From contig PUFA01000021.1 in NCBI GenBank assembly GCA_003508835.1, positions 8,844,501 through 8,908,500 of the forward strand: a stretch of DNA of 64,000 nt, written 5' to 3'. This document shows positions 1-12,048 of this stretch, piece after piece. The first letter of the stretch is position 1. Every line of letters begins with the position of its first letter. Position numbers and translations under genes: made by a program. The DNA comes from Eonycteris spelaea (Eukaryota; Chordata; Mammalia; Chiroptera; Pteropodidae). The notes under the pieces were generated by a model. The model made no database searches. It saw nothing but the letters and a program-made list of their open reading frames with translations, and had not been told where the DNA came from.

Positions 1-916
1 CCTCTCAGTGGGTGTTGGATAGAAAGGGAAGCCAAGGCTGTTCTTCCTGCTCATCTGTCTTTGAATGGCCTAGAAGAGCATCTGTGATTTGGGCCGTCCA
101 AATTAGCCACTGAGAAGGAACTATCCAAACAATTAGTATAAGCTAATAGGAGGAAGCAAAGACTAGATCTTCATTGTATCAATACTCCACTTTTCTCACA
201 CTGAACGTCCCTAATTTTCTTTCTCAAACCATAGGCACACAATATAATAAAATGCTCTTGCCAACAACACTTCAAACAATGTAATGTTGTTTCTTGGTGA
301 CGATCCAGGAGAAGTTTTAAGATTTGAACTTTCATCTGTTTCATTCTGGATAAATGAATATTTACTTTCTTTCATGAGTTTTTTATCACATGTTCAGAGC
401 AGGAAGAAACGAAACTCTGATTTAAAGAGTAGAAACAGACACCTCTGAATACACACAGGCAGGATTAGCCTACGCTCTCGAGATAATCCTCAGGAGACCC
501 AATCAGCCAGGAGCTTTATTCTCCACAGGGAGGCAGAACTTTCTAGCTATCGGCAACACTAGATTTGGAAATTAACATTTATGAAAAGCATGCCATTAGG
601 AGTAAAATATAAGATGTCGTCCCTTGGAGTGAGCTGGAACACTGAGAAATGAACTTTACATAAAACTGTGCTATACCTGAGTGTGATTCTAGGGACAAAG
701 ATGCTTACATATCAGAGAACACAAGCTCTTGGCCATATTAAGTCGTATCCCAGTTTTCCTGAGTTTTCTTTATACTCCTGAGAGCAGGTCCAGCCTCAGG
801 GCCTCCCCCTAGAATGCCCCTGGGCTCCTTATGAAAAGTCTGCAGCACCCCCCACCCCAGGACCCCACAAACCCGGGGTGCATAACCATTTCCCAGTCCC
901 AGATTTCCCTAGTTGG
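1..916. other. Unique non-coding DNA, nothing recognised
   Basis: No long ORF, no repeat family I recognise and no structured RNA. Base composition is mixed, with a C-rich patch around 800-880. It may be intergenic or intronic. Confidence 0.6.
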
Positions 917-1072
917 GTGGCACTTTCACTGCTGACTAAGCTGGATGACTTCACAGCAGATGGTCTACCTCAGTTTCCTGATCTTGAAAGTTATGAGTAA
1001 CAGTCCCTCCCACATGGGATCATTGGGGGAATTAATTAAATTAATACAGTCAAATAAGAAAGGTGCTCAAGT
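917..1072 (+). mobile_element. MIR SINE fragment
   Basis: The order of motifs follows the MIR core: a degenerate 'acttcacagcagat...cctcagtttcctgatctt' stretch, then a run like 'taacagtccctcccacat', then an 'attaattaaattaata' segment matching the MIR 3' part. MIRs are ancient tRNA-derived SINEs found in all mammals. The copy is diverged and lacks a clear tRNA head. A short ORF overlapping it (945-1139) is not a gene. Confidence 0.7.
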
Positions 1073-1171
1073 GATTCCTCACAGAAAAAGTTACTATGTC
1101 ACTAACCCAAACAAACACAGTACAGAGATATTCATTTGATTTTCAATTCACCAGTCACTTTTTAGGGACAA

Positions 1172-1334
1172 AAGGGTTCTCAAACTTTAGATTGCACTGC
1201 AGTCACCTGGAGGCTTGTTAAAATGGGCCCCATCTCCAGATCTTATGATTTTGATGGGGCCTGATAATTTGCATCCCTAACAAATTTAAAGGGATGTTGA
1301 TATTGCTGGCTTGGGGACAACACTGAGAACCATT
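1172..1334 (+). mobile_element. MER5-like hAT-Charlie element
   Basis: Begins with a 'gggttctcaaacttt' terminus and ends with 'actgagaaccattg', which are near-complementary ends typical of the non-autonomous hAT-Charlie MER5 group. The interior carries the expected 'cacctggaggcttgttaaaa' and 'ggggcctgataatttgcat' segments. At about 163 bp it is close to full length for MER5A. Confidence 0.85.
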
Positions 1335-3694
1335 GTTCTAGACCATGGACATCGTCAAACACTCTCCATTAAGCGAACTCCTTTGTTCTAAATGGGACAA
1401 GATCAAGTTAAAGTACATTACTCTACTTATGATCCATTTCAATAACTTATCAGAATTTGTAAGTACTTTCCAAGACAATTTTATAAGTTGATTTCTATGA
1501 GTAGAAAATTCAAGAAGGAAAATAGAGAATAAACCTAGGACATGAATATGAATTTGATCCTTATAGGCATCACCCAAACTTGTTTTACTTTGGTTATCAA
1601 TTATGGCTTGTTTTATGTCTATTGTTTTTATTCACAAAACCAAAATGAAAAGCTGGGACTCACTATGTTTTCAGAATTATGAGGCTGTGAGCAGATGATA
1701 CAATCAAGGACATTTTCTTCACTTTCTGCGAAGTGCCAGCTGCAGAGACTACTGAGATCACAGGGAGAAAGAAAATCTCATCTTCCTGATGGAAAATGAA
1801 AATCCCCGTAGCATTTACAGAGACTTGGAGAGGAAGTGGCTATTCACTTCATGATATGGAGAAGTACATGGGGCAAAGACCCAAAACTCTGAGCCTGCTT
1901 TCCATCATGTTACACACAGGGAAGGGACACAGACATGCCAGAGATAGTCTATATTGGATACAGATGTCCCCTAAAGAGCAAGTTTATTCTGTTAAACTAC
2001 CACAGCAACACCAGCTGCTTATGAAATCATGAGGAGAGAGAAGTGAGGAGGGTTACATGTTCAGACATATATTTACAATAATTTTACAAACCTCTTTATT
2101 CCCAAAAAAGAACAAGATGAAAGCAGCCTGCTTATAAAACCAGGCTCACCAATTTGATCTACCATTTCCCACCCCCTTGAACACCATTTCTGCAAAATAT
2201 ATGCACTAAATGGAGAATTGAGACAAGTATCCAGAGTATCCAGGAAAAAAAGCTCACTTTGACTCAATTAAGTGTCTGCTTTAGTAGGCAGGCTTAACTT
2301 ATATAAATTGAATTAAATCTCATCCCCTTATCATACAGGATAGGTTCAGATTTCATGTTTTAAAATGACATCTGGCTAACAATTCCTGAAGAAAACTCTT
2401 CCAGCTTCCTATAACATTTTGCTTCATTTTCTGACCTTTCTGGCTAAAGATCTGTCCATCAATCAGTCAATCAATGAATTAGTAATGAACTCATGAGACT
2501 CTGAAAAATAGAACTGATGGGGAAATGTTTCCAGAATTTGAGTGAATTTCTTATGACTATAAAATTGATGGAAATTTACATACTGTCTGATTCTGACTCA
2601 GAAAGGTAAGAATGGTACCAATCAGAAAATTGGACCTCAGTTTCTCACCTACATGGAAATGCCAAATGAAGCACCACATGTGATTTTGAAAATTCCTGAA
2701 ACTCCCAGGAAACTTCTGAGCAAGGAGAAAGAGGCTTGAAGAACATTCTGGGAGGGGAGGTAACTCAAGTAATATACTCTGGATGCAGCCACAGAAACAG
2801 CCCAGAAAGCAATCTAAATAGTTTCAACTGGCTGAGAGGTGAATCAAAATTTAAATCTAACGTATTTGTCTTCATAGCATAGAGTAGCATAACCTAACAA
2901 CACAACATAACTTATGTGAACATAACAACATAACTAAAATGTTTTTCTTCAAAGTAACACAGACCATGTCTGTCTGACTCACCTTTTTTAATCCCATCTG
3001 TTTAGACAACTGAGAGTGGAGGTAAAAAGTATAAACGATCTCCTAGAGTTTCCCTTCCACAGCATTCACCTCAAACTTAAATTGAGAAGGCTCATGTGTT
3101 ATCAGTTCTGCAGCACAGGGGTAAAACTTGACCCTAGAGTACTTCCCTCAGATTTAACTCATTTAGTAACAAGAAAAATGTGTTTTACATGATCATCTCA
3201 CAGCCATGATTGATGATACTTAAATAAAAGCTGTTTTTACTTTGTACCTGTGATTGCTGACTATGGTTAAAGTCTCACATATTTGAGACACTGAATTAGG
3301 AGTACTAAAAGTTTTATTTGTTTTCTTTATTCATAAAATTGGATGGTGCATAGAAAATAATGCCCAATTGCATTGCAAGTTACCGAGTAATAATTTCTGG
3401 CCTCCTTAAAATCCATGTTGAAGATAGCAATGATTGGAGAATTATAATTAAGTAAATTAATAAATCCACTCAGGGGCTAATATTAGATGTTACTGAACAG
3501 TTCTCTATAAAATTTCTCATATAAGATTATAAATGTCTCCTTGTCAATCCTTAATACAGTGTGCACAGTATGATTTCAACTAGGTTTCTTAAAAGCCTAG
3601 AAAATGGCTATAAGACAATATACTCAAAATATCAGCAAACAGCTATATATTTTCAATATTTTGAATGTAAATTTTATAAGCATTTTATTTTTTA
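1335..3694. other. Unique AT-rich non-coding DNA
   Basis: No recognised repeat or gene over about 2.3 kb. Short ORFs here are below 90 codons and resemble nothing known to me. A small cluster of 'acataaca'-like words lies at about 2885-2940. Confidence 0.55.
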
Positions 3695-4134
3695 AAAATA
3701 ATATTTGTAATTTTTCAGTTATCGTTGGCATATAATATTTTATCAGTTTCAGATGTATGACATGGTGGTTAGATATCCATAAAACTCACAAAGCAATCAC
3801 CACAATAAATGAAGTGCCCCTCTGACACTGTACATAGTTATTACAATATTATTGACTGTTACTTATGCTGTAATTTATATCTCCATGATTGTTTTTTAAC
3901 TACCAATTTGTACTTCTTAATCTCTTCCTCTTTCTTCAATGACATCCCCACCTTCACCTCCCTTTATCTGGTAACCCTTAAAATGTCCTCTGTCTCTATG
4001 TGTTTTTTTTTTCTTTTGTTTGTTTATTTTGTTCTTTAGATTCTACATGTATGTGAAATCATATGGCATTCTTCCTTCTCTATCTGACTTACTCTGCTCA
4101 GCACAATACCCTCTAGGTCCATCATGAAATATCT

Positions 4135-4275
4135 TTTCCAACTTTTACATTCTGTGCATGTGTGTCTTTTAATCTGAAGTGAGTCTTATAGGCAGCCTAT
4201 GTAAGGGTCTTGTTTTCTTATCCATTCAGCCACCCTATCTTTTGATTAGAGCATTTAATTATTTTTCTTTTGAAG
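4135..4275 (-). pseudogene. L1 ORF2 N-terminal fragment (endonuclease start)
   Basis: The minus-strand reading around 4180-4262 matches the first few dozen codons of L1 ORF2 (start of the APE-like endonuclease), with stops. It is cut at about 4134 and joins 3' L1 sequence, marking one edge of the internal deletion. Confidence 0.75.
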
Positions 4276-4340
4276 TATTGTTGATAGATACATAGTTATT
4301 GCCATTCTTTATCATAATTTTGCATATTTTTTTCCTCTAC

Positions 4341-5245
4341 TTAAAGAAGTTCCTTCAACATTTCCTGTAATACTGGCTTTGTGGGAATGAACTCCTTTAG
4401 CTTTTTCTTGTCTGAGAAGTTCTTTATCTGTCCTTTGATTCTAAATGATAGCTTTGCTGGGTAGAGTAACCTTGATTGTAGGTCTTGGGTTTTCATGACT
4501 TTGAATATTTTGTGCCAATCCCTTCTGGCCTGCAAAGTTTCTGTTGAAAAATTGGCTAACAGTATTATGGGAGCTCCCTTAAAGGTAACTAATAGGTTTT
4601 CTCTTGCTGCTTTTAAGAGTATCTCTTTGTATTTAACCTTTGGTATTTTAATTATGATGTGTCTTAGTGTGGGCCTCTGTTCATCTTGTTTGGAACTCTC
4701 TGAAATTCCTGAGGCTGTATATCTATTTTCTTCACCAGGTTAGGGACATTTTCCATCATTATTTCTTCAAATAGGTTTTTGATGTCTTGCTCTCTCTCTT
4801 CTCTTTCTGATATTCCTATTATGCAAGTGTTGTTACACATAAAGTTGTCCCAGAGGCTCTTTAAACTATGTTCATTTTTTAGATTCTTTTTTCTTATTGT
4901 TGTTCTGATGTTTGTCTCCACTACCCCATCCTCTATATTAGTGATTCAATCCTCTGCTTCATTCATTCTGTTGATTCCCTCTAATGTATTCTTCATCTAA
5001 GATATTGTATTCTTCATTTCTGACTGGTTCCCTTTTATGTTTCCCATTTCCTTTTTTATGTTTTCTATCTCTTCGTTAAAGTTCTCACTGAGCTCCTCTA
5101 CTCTTCCCCTAACTTCATTGAGCATCCTTATAACCAGTGTTTTGAACTCTGCATTGGTAGGTTACTTGTCTCCATTTTGTTGAGTTCTTTTTTCTGGAGC
5201 TTTGTTCTGTTCTTTCATATGGGACATGCTGCTTTGTCTCCCCAT
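4341..5245 (-). pseudogene. L1 ORF1 protein remnant
   Basis: L1 ORF1p is an RNA-binding nucleic-acid chaperone that coats L1 RNA in the cytoplasm; this copy is broken. The start codon is at 5245-5243, with the typical L1M opening (Met-Gly-Arg-Gln-Ser-Ser). Next come the coiled-coil part, the RRM-like middle (4921-4664, containing the Leu-Trp-Asp-Asn motif and a Glu-rich segment ending in Val-Pro-Asn-Lys-Met-Asn) and the C-terminal domain (4535-4341, containing Leu-Leu-Tyr-Pro-Ala-Lys-Leu-Ser-Phe-Arg). The span of about 905 bp fits a full-length ORF1 of about 300 codons, but at least two frame changes and in-frame stops interrupt it. The family match is clear by eye; expression is not expected. 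Confidence 0.9.
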
Positions 5246-5370
5246 TTTGGCTGCCTCCTTGTTCTATGTATTATGTAGGGTTCCTAAGTATTCTGGTCTT
5301 AGTGGAGTGGCTTTATGTAGTAGATGACCTGTGGGACTGGTCCTGGGAGAGGTCCAGCTTTCCTCTAAAA

Positions 5371-6044
5371 GATGAGAAGAAATATTTCTTCAAGTCCTTT
5401 GTGTACCCCAAGCCTCATTATTGTTTTTGTTTTATCTTGCAAGGCTTAATTGAGAAAAGAACTGAAACTTAAGAGAGCAGCACTTTCATTGGAAAAGACA
5501 AAACTTTTCACTTATGATGGTGAGGTCAACATGCTTACACTGTGCCTTCTGTTCATTTCTGTGAGCTTCCCTGGGTGCATATTCACCATAGATAATATTG
5601 CTTTTATTAACAGGAAGGAAAAAGAATTTCTGACCTTTAAAATGACTTCTAGGTGAACTCAAGGCACACACCCCTTTGTCTTTAAAGATGATCTCCATTC
5701 TGGTTGAAGCTGCCGTGCCTCGGAAAATCCGATCATGAAGAATGTTCACACCCTTCTCTGGCCGTGCTGTCAGATATCAAGCTAGAACTGGTGGGAGAGA
5801 CTTAAAACCAATAAGCAAACTTGGCAGTGAGAGCCAGCCAGCAGAACACTAATATCCAGCAAGTTTGTTATTAGGAGTATGTGGCCATGAATTTATATCC
5901 AGAATCACAGGGGCATGGAAACTACAAAAATTAGTTAAGTAAGAGCAAGAAGCCAAAAGCATGGAATAACTTTAGAATTCAGACAAGGCACAGCAGTCTG
6001 AATTTATTTTGTGGTTCATCCCGAGGACCCACTGTTGTTATTAC
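5371..6044. other. Unique non-coding DNA
   Basis: No recognised repeat. Small overlapping ORFs of 68-87 codons on both strands have no features I can link to a protein family. Confidence 0.5.
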
Positions 6045-6110
6045 AGTCTCTCTCTGTCTTTCTGTCTCTCTCTGTCTCTGTCTCTCCTCGCTCCCCTTCT
6101 CCACACACAC
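6045..6110. repeat. Pyrimidine-rich TCTCTG simple repeat
   Basis: Imperfect (TCTCTG/TCTGTC)n run ending in a C-rich stretch and a short CA run. It explains the low-complexity ORFs on both strands here. Confidence 0.9.
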
Positions 6111-6892
6111 ACCATCATTTAAATGCTGGTGCAAAGTCCAAGAATAGCGTAAGATATTCAGCAGACTCAGACCATACCAATAGTTGGGCAATCTACATGC
6201 TGGGCAACCTACAAAAGCCATTGGAGAATGTCCTACCTTTATCAGGCCATTGATGACACTTTGATTTACTATGTTGCATTTGCCTGTCCCACGGTACACC
6301 AGTCAGTTTAACTATGTAAACTAACAGGCACAAGCTTGGTTAGCCAAAATTTGGGGTGACTGTATTTCCAAAAGTAGAAATTCACAATATAGCAGATAGA
6401 CTGTGATTTACAACATCATGACATTTGGTGCATATTCTATAGATATCAGTCTCACCAAAACACCTTATCTGTTCTTCCCTTATGGTATCCATTTTTTCTG
6501 TCATATATATTATGATCTATGTCATATCTCCTCCCTCCACTCATACATCAAACTTCTTTAGCTCAGGATTTGTATCAGAATTGTCTTTTTATATATTGTG
6601 TCTAGTAAGTATGCCCAAATAAATCAAACAATAACATTTTGGACCTTGACATTACTTGAAAATTCAATTCTATTACTTTCCTAGGCATTTATGTTATGCT
6701 TTCCTTATTAATTCATGGTGGGGGTTTTTTTATGTTTAACACCAATTTTTAATAACACATGACAATCTTTCCTATTAATTTGCAAGAGTTTATCATTGAT
6801 GTCAATATGTACTATCTAATTATGAGTTAAAGTCATTGAACTGCCAGTGGGAGTTTAAATGCACAATGTATCATAAAGAATAAAATATAGTC
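6111..6892. other. Unique non-coding DNA
   Basis: AT-rich, no recognised repeat or coding signal. Confidence 0.5.
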
Positions 6893-7077
6893 ACTGATTC
6901 ATGAAGACATAGATTCAAAACCTCACTCTGCTGTTTACTGAGAGTGTGACTCTGGAGAGTGTCCTCATTTGTGAAGTGTGAATAATAATGCCTATCTCTT
7001 TGATTGGCTGTGAGAAAAAAATTAAGGTATATGTAAAAAAAATCACACATAGTTCATGCTCAATGCATGGTAGTTTA
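6893..7077 (+). mobile_element. MIR SINE
   Basis: Follows the MIR order: a degenerate 'cctcactctgctgtttactga' segment, 'gtcctcatttgtgaagtgtgaataataatgcctatct' (MIR core) and the 3' tail 'catagttcatgctcaatgcatgg'. It is nearly complete and moderately diverged. Confidence 0.88.
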
Positions 7078-7865
7078 AAATATTTTTCTAAGTTTTAGAG
7101 TCAATAAAGTAATTTTAAAAATCATAACCCTTCATAAGTTGGGGCAAATGCATTAAAAACATCATGGAACACTTTTTACTCTTAAGATCTAAGATATTAA
7201 ATTGCATGGGTTCCAAGAAGAAAGGGATGCTTGAGGTAGCTATATTATTTCTACCTGTCTAATGATCACATAAAAAAGCAAAACCATGCTCTCTCATACG
7301 ATACAAGGGGTGTCTCTGACCAAGAGTGAGCAGAGGATGCCTTGGGGTGTCCATCTGTGTACTCTAATGCAACAGAGAGCCAAGATGATGGCTTTACAGC
7401 CACTCCATCACCACCCTCTTCAAATGCATGTTCCAGCTTCCTGTGAACACACCCCAGAGAAATGAGTAGAGCAGATGCCATTTTTATAGTGTCCAGGAGG
7501 CCAAGAATGCAAGAGGTGTGAATATTACCACCAGGCGGTAAAAGTCCAGATGAAAGTTACAAGTTTCTGTCACCACAGCAGTGTCAGTCAGTTCCCCGGG
7601 GCTCCTGCCTTAAAGCTCCTACAGATTTAGGGCTGTCACACCAAACTGTGGAAAAGAGATGTCCAGAATGAGACTTACTGATCCTGAAGTGCTGTACCTT
7701 CTATGCTTTTACCCCGCCCCCCAATACCCATCTTTTCTGTGTGAGTTCATGATAGTGAGTAAGGATATAAAATAGAAAAGACTCTCTCCTCTATGTAACT
7801 TACTGTACCTCATAGGCATGACTGTCTCATACAGGAATCTTTGCTTCATCCTTCCTCCTTCATAC
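7078..7865. other. Unique non-coding DNA
   Basis: No repeat family recognised. A 71-codon minus ORF (7266-7481) has no identifiable domain. Confidence 0.5.
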
Positions 7866-8639
7866 AGGACTCTTGAAAGCAGCAAGAAAGAAGAAATTCA
7901 TCACATAAAAAAGGCCTACAAAAGTTATCAGCAGGTTTCTTACTAGAAATTTGGAGGCCAGAAGACAGCAGACTGATATATTCAAAATTAAAAAAAAAAA
8001 AAAGCTGTCAACCAAGAATCCTATATTTGGAAAGACTGTCATTCAAAAGTGAGGGAGAAATTAAGACAAACAAAAGCTGAGGGAGTTAGTTACTATTAGA
8101 TCTATTCTGTAAGAAATGCTAAAGGTAGTCCTGTAAGTTGAGATGATAACTCAAACCATATGAAGAAATAGTGGTCTCAGTAATGGTAAATGCCTGGGCA
8201 ATCATAAAAACTATTATCATTGTAATCACAGTTTGTAATTTTACCTTTTGTTTCCTACACAACTGAAGGGAGTAATACATTAAAAAATTATTAGTTTATG
8301 TTTTTGGACACACAATGTATAAGATGTAATTTTGTGACATTAACAACTAAAAAGGTAAGAAAAGGAGCCATAAAGAAACAGATTTGTATGTTATTGAAGG
8401 TAAGATAGTATAAATTCAAATTAGAGTGTTATAACTTTAGAATGTTAAATATAATCTACATAATAGAAAATAGCTATAAAATATACACAAAAGGAAACAA
8501 GTAATTTAAAAATTTCAGTATAAAAATCAACTGACACAAAAAAAGACAAAGTTAAAAATGAGAGGCAAAAAAACTGTAAGACATATAGAAAACAAATAAC
8601 AAAATATCAAAAGAAGTCCTTCCTTGTCAGTAATTACTT

Positions 8640-9505
8640 TAAATGTAAATGAATTAAACTCTCTAATCAAAGACAGAGATTGGCAGAATAGGGGAAAAAA
8701 AACATAAACTATGTGTTGTCTACAACAAACTCACTTTAAATTCAAAGACACAAATAGCTTGAAAGTGAAAGAATGGAAAAGATAAGAGAAAAAAGATAGT
8801 TATACTATCAAACAAAATGGACCTTACATTTTAGAAGTTTACAAGAGTCAAAGAAAGACATAGTATGTTAATTAAAATATTCAACACACAACAAAAAGAT
8901 AAACAAATTAATAAACATTTACACACTAATAACATATCATCAAAATATATGAAGCAAATTTAACAAAAATTGAAGGGAAATAGAGAGTTCTACAATAAGA
9001 GTTGGTGGTTCAGCATCCTATTTTCAGTAATGGATTGAACAATCAGACAGAAGATAAGCAAAGAAATAGAAGGCTTGAACAACACAAAAACCCAACTATA
9101 TCAAAGAGACATATACAGAACACTCTATGATGATACATATTCTTCTCAAGTGTACATGGGGAATTTCCCAAGAAATTGAAATGTCTTGGTGGATATGTAA
9201 AATGGTACAGCTATAACAGAAAATAATATGGTAATTGCTCAAAAAATGAAAAATAGAATTACCATATGATCTAGCAATTCTACTTTTGGTTATATACCCA
9301 AAACAATTGAAAGCAGGTCTCAAAGAGCATTCTTCACAATAGCTAAAACATGAAAGCAACCAAAGTAGTCACCAATGGATAAATGGATAAGTAAGTAAAA
9401 TGTAATATATACATATAATGGAATATTATTCAGTCAGAAAGAGGAAGGAAATTTTGACATACTATGACATAGATGAATCTTGAAGACATTATGCTAAGTG
9501 AAACA
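8640..9505 (+). pseudogene. L1 ORF2 remnant: endonuclease part joined to the C-terminus
   Basis: Intact ORF2 encodes an endonuclease plus reverse transcriptase that drives target-primed retrotransposition. Here the first part (8640-9165) matches the endonuclease domain by its order of conserved words. The second (about 9180-9505) matches the last about 100 codons, including the segment around the 'YTMEYYSA'-like motif. The catalytic reverse-transcriptase core is absent, and stops and frameshifts occur throughout. Confidence 0.85.
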
Positions 9506-9515
9506 GGCTAGTCAC

Positions 9516-9539
9516 TAAACAAACAAACAAACAAACAAA
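9516..9539. repeat. (AAAC)n microsatellite inside L1
   Basis: Six tandem AAAC units in the L1 3' region. Confidence 0.95.
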
Positions 9540-9812
9540 TAGATACTATATGTTCCCACTAACATGAGATATCTAGAGTGGTCAAACTGTTCCAGAAAAT
9601 GGAATAATTTTTGCCAAGATTGGAGGAAGGGGAAATGAAGAGTAATTTTTTTTAGTTTCATCTTTGCAAGATGAAATGAATTTTGAAGATGTAAGATAGT
9701 GATGGTTCCACAACAGTATGCTATACTTAATAATACCACTGAACTATACTCAAAAATGGTTAAGATGGTGAATTGTATTTTATGTATGTCTTATTATAGT
9801 AAAAAAAAAAGA

Positions 9813-10840
9813 ATAAAAAATTTTAAGAATCAATAGTAAGGTTTATCATCAAAAAGTATCTTTCCTTAAAAATCTAATCCTATCCCCTTTTATTTTCTAG
9901 CCTAAGGTAACCAGCAGCTGAAAGAAATCGCAAGGACATAACTACCATATTACAACATAATTTACTTCATCAGAAACTTTTCCACGAAGCCATTATTGGA
10001 AACACAGGCTTTGAAAGTGAATATATCATTTTATTCCTTAACAGAGCTCAATAGTTAAACTTTTGTGAGTCATCTTTCCTTTACATGACTAATTTCTAAA
10101 CCACCACATAGACCTACTTACATTTTCCCCATCAAGCATGCTTCCAACCTGTATATGATAAGATGCAGTTAAAAGAAAATGTTAGTGAACATACTGATTT
10201 TTTAAAATCTCAAATCACGTAAACAGGCTTTAAAAGACCATATGCTACCTTCTTTAGTTTCCAAACCATAGTAGATGCACTGGGAATGATTATTCTAAGG
10301 TCCCTGTGATAAATAAAGTGGAAGGTGGTCCCATAAAAGATGAATTTACGGTGGAAAAATAATTTTACTTTTTTGTTTTCTTATCCTAGGGTTTTTTTCA
10401 CTCCAAAAAATATATAGGGGTGAGCATAAAAACAAAAATATATAGGAAGCATATTTTCAATGTTTACAAAGCAAAAAATAAATACAGTTCTGTGAATGAA
10501 GAATATTTTTATAGTATTTCAGATTGGCAGGACATCTGGTGTGGGTGTTACTGAGGGCATTAGAAGCAAATAGATAAAATCTGCTTTTAGTTACCTTACT
10601 CTGCTACCATATGGAAATCTTTTTCCTATTTCTTTTACTCTATCCATTATTGACTTGGGAGAAACAAAATCCAATTAAAAATGACTTTGCGAACTGCTTC
10701 CTACCCAATCCTTGGATTGCCTAACATTATGATTTTTTTCAGTCCATAGGCTCAGTTCCTGACCTCAGCTTCCTTAAATAGCTTTCCATGCATTTGGCTT
10801 GAATCTTGTATAAAAATCAGAGTTTTAAGAGCGTAGGATT
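9813..10840. other. Unique AT-rich non-coding DNA
   Basis: No recognised repeat and no ORF of note. Confidence 0.5.
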
Positions 10841-12048
10841 TGAAAGACTTAATATTGTTAAGATGTCAATTTACCCCAAATTGATCTATTCAAATTGATA
10901 AAAATCACAGCAGGTTGTTTTGTTGATAATGACAAGCGATTCTAAAACTTACATGTAAAGGAAAAAGCGACTCTAATAGCTAAAGCAATTTTGAAAACCA
11001 ACAAAGTTGGAACATTCACTACACAATTTCAAGACTTACTGTTAAGCCACATTAATCAAGACAGCACAGTATGGGTAAAAACATGGACCACTGACAGAGT
11101 TCAGAATCAATGTTATTCGAGTAGTAATGAACATTTCTAGAGCCCAGATCATTGTTTCTAAATGCCATCTCCCTATAAAAGAAACCAAAATTCCTTGTAG
11201 AGGTAGTTGATTCCAAGGGTGAGGCAGGGAAAATATAAGATGACCCTGGAGTATCCCATGGTACCAGAAAGTAAAGTGGGCTTGCAAAGGTTTGGGGCAT
11301 TTCAAAAGTTCACAGGAGCCAGACTGACAGAGCTCCCAATGTTCCAAACAGCAGAAAAAAGTCAAGCAATAAAAAAGTAATGATAGATTGTATTACAACA
11401 AATAAAATACAACCAGCATCTCCGAGTCTATAAGGACTTCAGTAAATAACTAAATAAATAAATTAACAAGAGAAGACAGCTCTTCCAATGAATAAATGTA
11501 GAAATGCACCCAATAAACCTAATTACAGGGAAGTCTACCAGTGAATGCTAAAACTAATGGGCAAAACTTTGCAAAGAAATATAATATTTGCTTAGTCTCA
11601 AATTATGTCCCCCAAGATATTTATTAGTAACAAAAGAAAAAATAGTAATTTTTAAATGAAAAGACCTGGCAGATACCACCTTAGTCAAGCGATCAAGGTC
11701 AGCATCACCAATAAGAAAACGTATTGACATCACACCCCCCCGATACAATACATTAAAAAATGCTCATTGTCTCTGCAGTAGGTAGCCTTGCCAAAAATTC
11801 ACTAATTTAATCTATTCATGAAAAAACATTAGAGAAATCCAAATTGTGGGCCATTCTGCAAAATACGCTTCAAAGGGATCAAGGTTCTGGAAGACAAAGA
11901 GAGAGAAAAGAACTATCACAGGTTGAGAGAAAATATGGAGACATAGAAACTAAATGCAACGTGGAATCGTGGACTGAGTATGGACCACAAAAGAACACTA
12001 CTGGGGAGACTGATGAAATATAATTTAGTCTGTAGTTTAGTTTTTTTT
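10841..12048 (+). mobile_element. L1 LINE (old, L1ME-like): ORF2 piece plus 3'UTR
   Basis: The 5' part (10841-11100) matches a conserved L1 ORF2 segment ('gttaagatgtcaatttaccc' onward). The 3' part (about 11540-12030) matches an old L1 3'UTR, with the 'gcagataccacctta', 'gacaaagagagagaaaagaac' and 'gtctgtagtttagtt' words, and ends in an A run at about 12047. The middle (11100-11540) matches poorly and may be a diverged or partly deleted part of the same element. Small ORFs at 11042-11365 on the minus strand are chance frames. Confidence 0.72.

Larger units (their letters stand above)
3695..5370 (-). mobile_element. L1 LINE with most of ORF2 deleted
   Basis: Read on the minus strand, the order is end of the L1 5'UTR (about 5250-5370), ORF1 (5245-4341), a short inter-ORF spacer, the first part of ORF2 (about 4270-4135), and then directly the last codons of ORF2 and the 3'UTR (about 4133-3695). 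The ORF2 start is recognisable from the endonuclease N-terminal reading around 4180-4260, and the 3' end from the standard L1M 3'UTR. Reverse transcriptase and most of the endonuclease are missing, so about 3 kb has been lost. The element resembles a HAL1 (ORF1-only) form but keeps the ORF2 start. Frameshifts and stops show it is dead. Confidence 0.88.
7866..9812 (+). mobile_element. L1 LINE (L1M lineage) with internal ORF2 deletion
   Basis: Starts within the C-terminal part of ORF1 (about 7866-8150). It continues through the long inter-ORF spacer typical of older L1s (8150-8630) and the endonuclease part of ORF2 (about 8640-9165). It then jumps to the C-terminal end of ORF2 (from about 9180, with the 'ggaatattattcagtcagaaa' region at 9420) and the 3'UTR, ending near a short A-rich tail at about 9800. 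About 2.5 kb, including all of the reverse transcriptase, is missing between 9165 and 9180. ORFs are full of stops. Confidence 0.9.

Noticed and set aside
4341..5245. A functional ORF1-type gene
   Set aside because: Clear L1 ORF1 similarity, but frameshifts and stops make it a dead retrotransposon.
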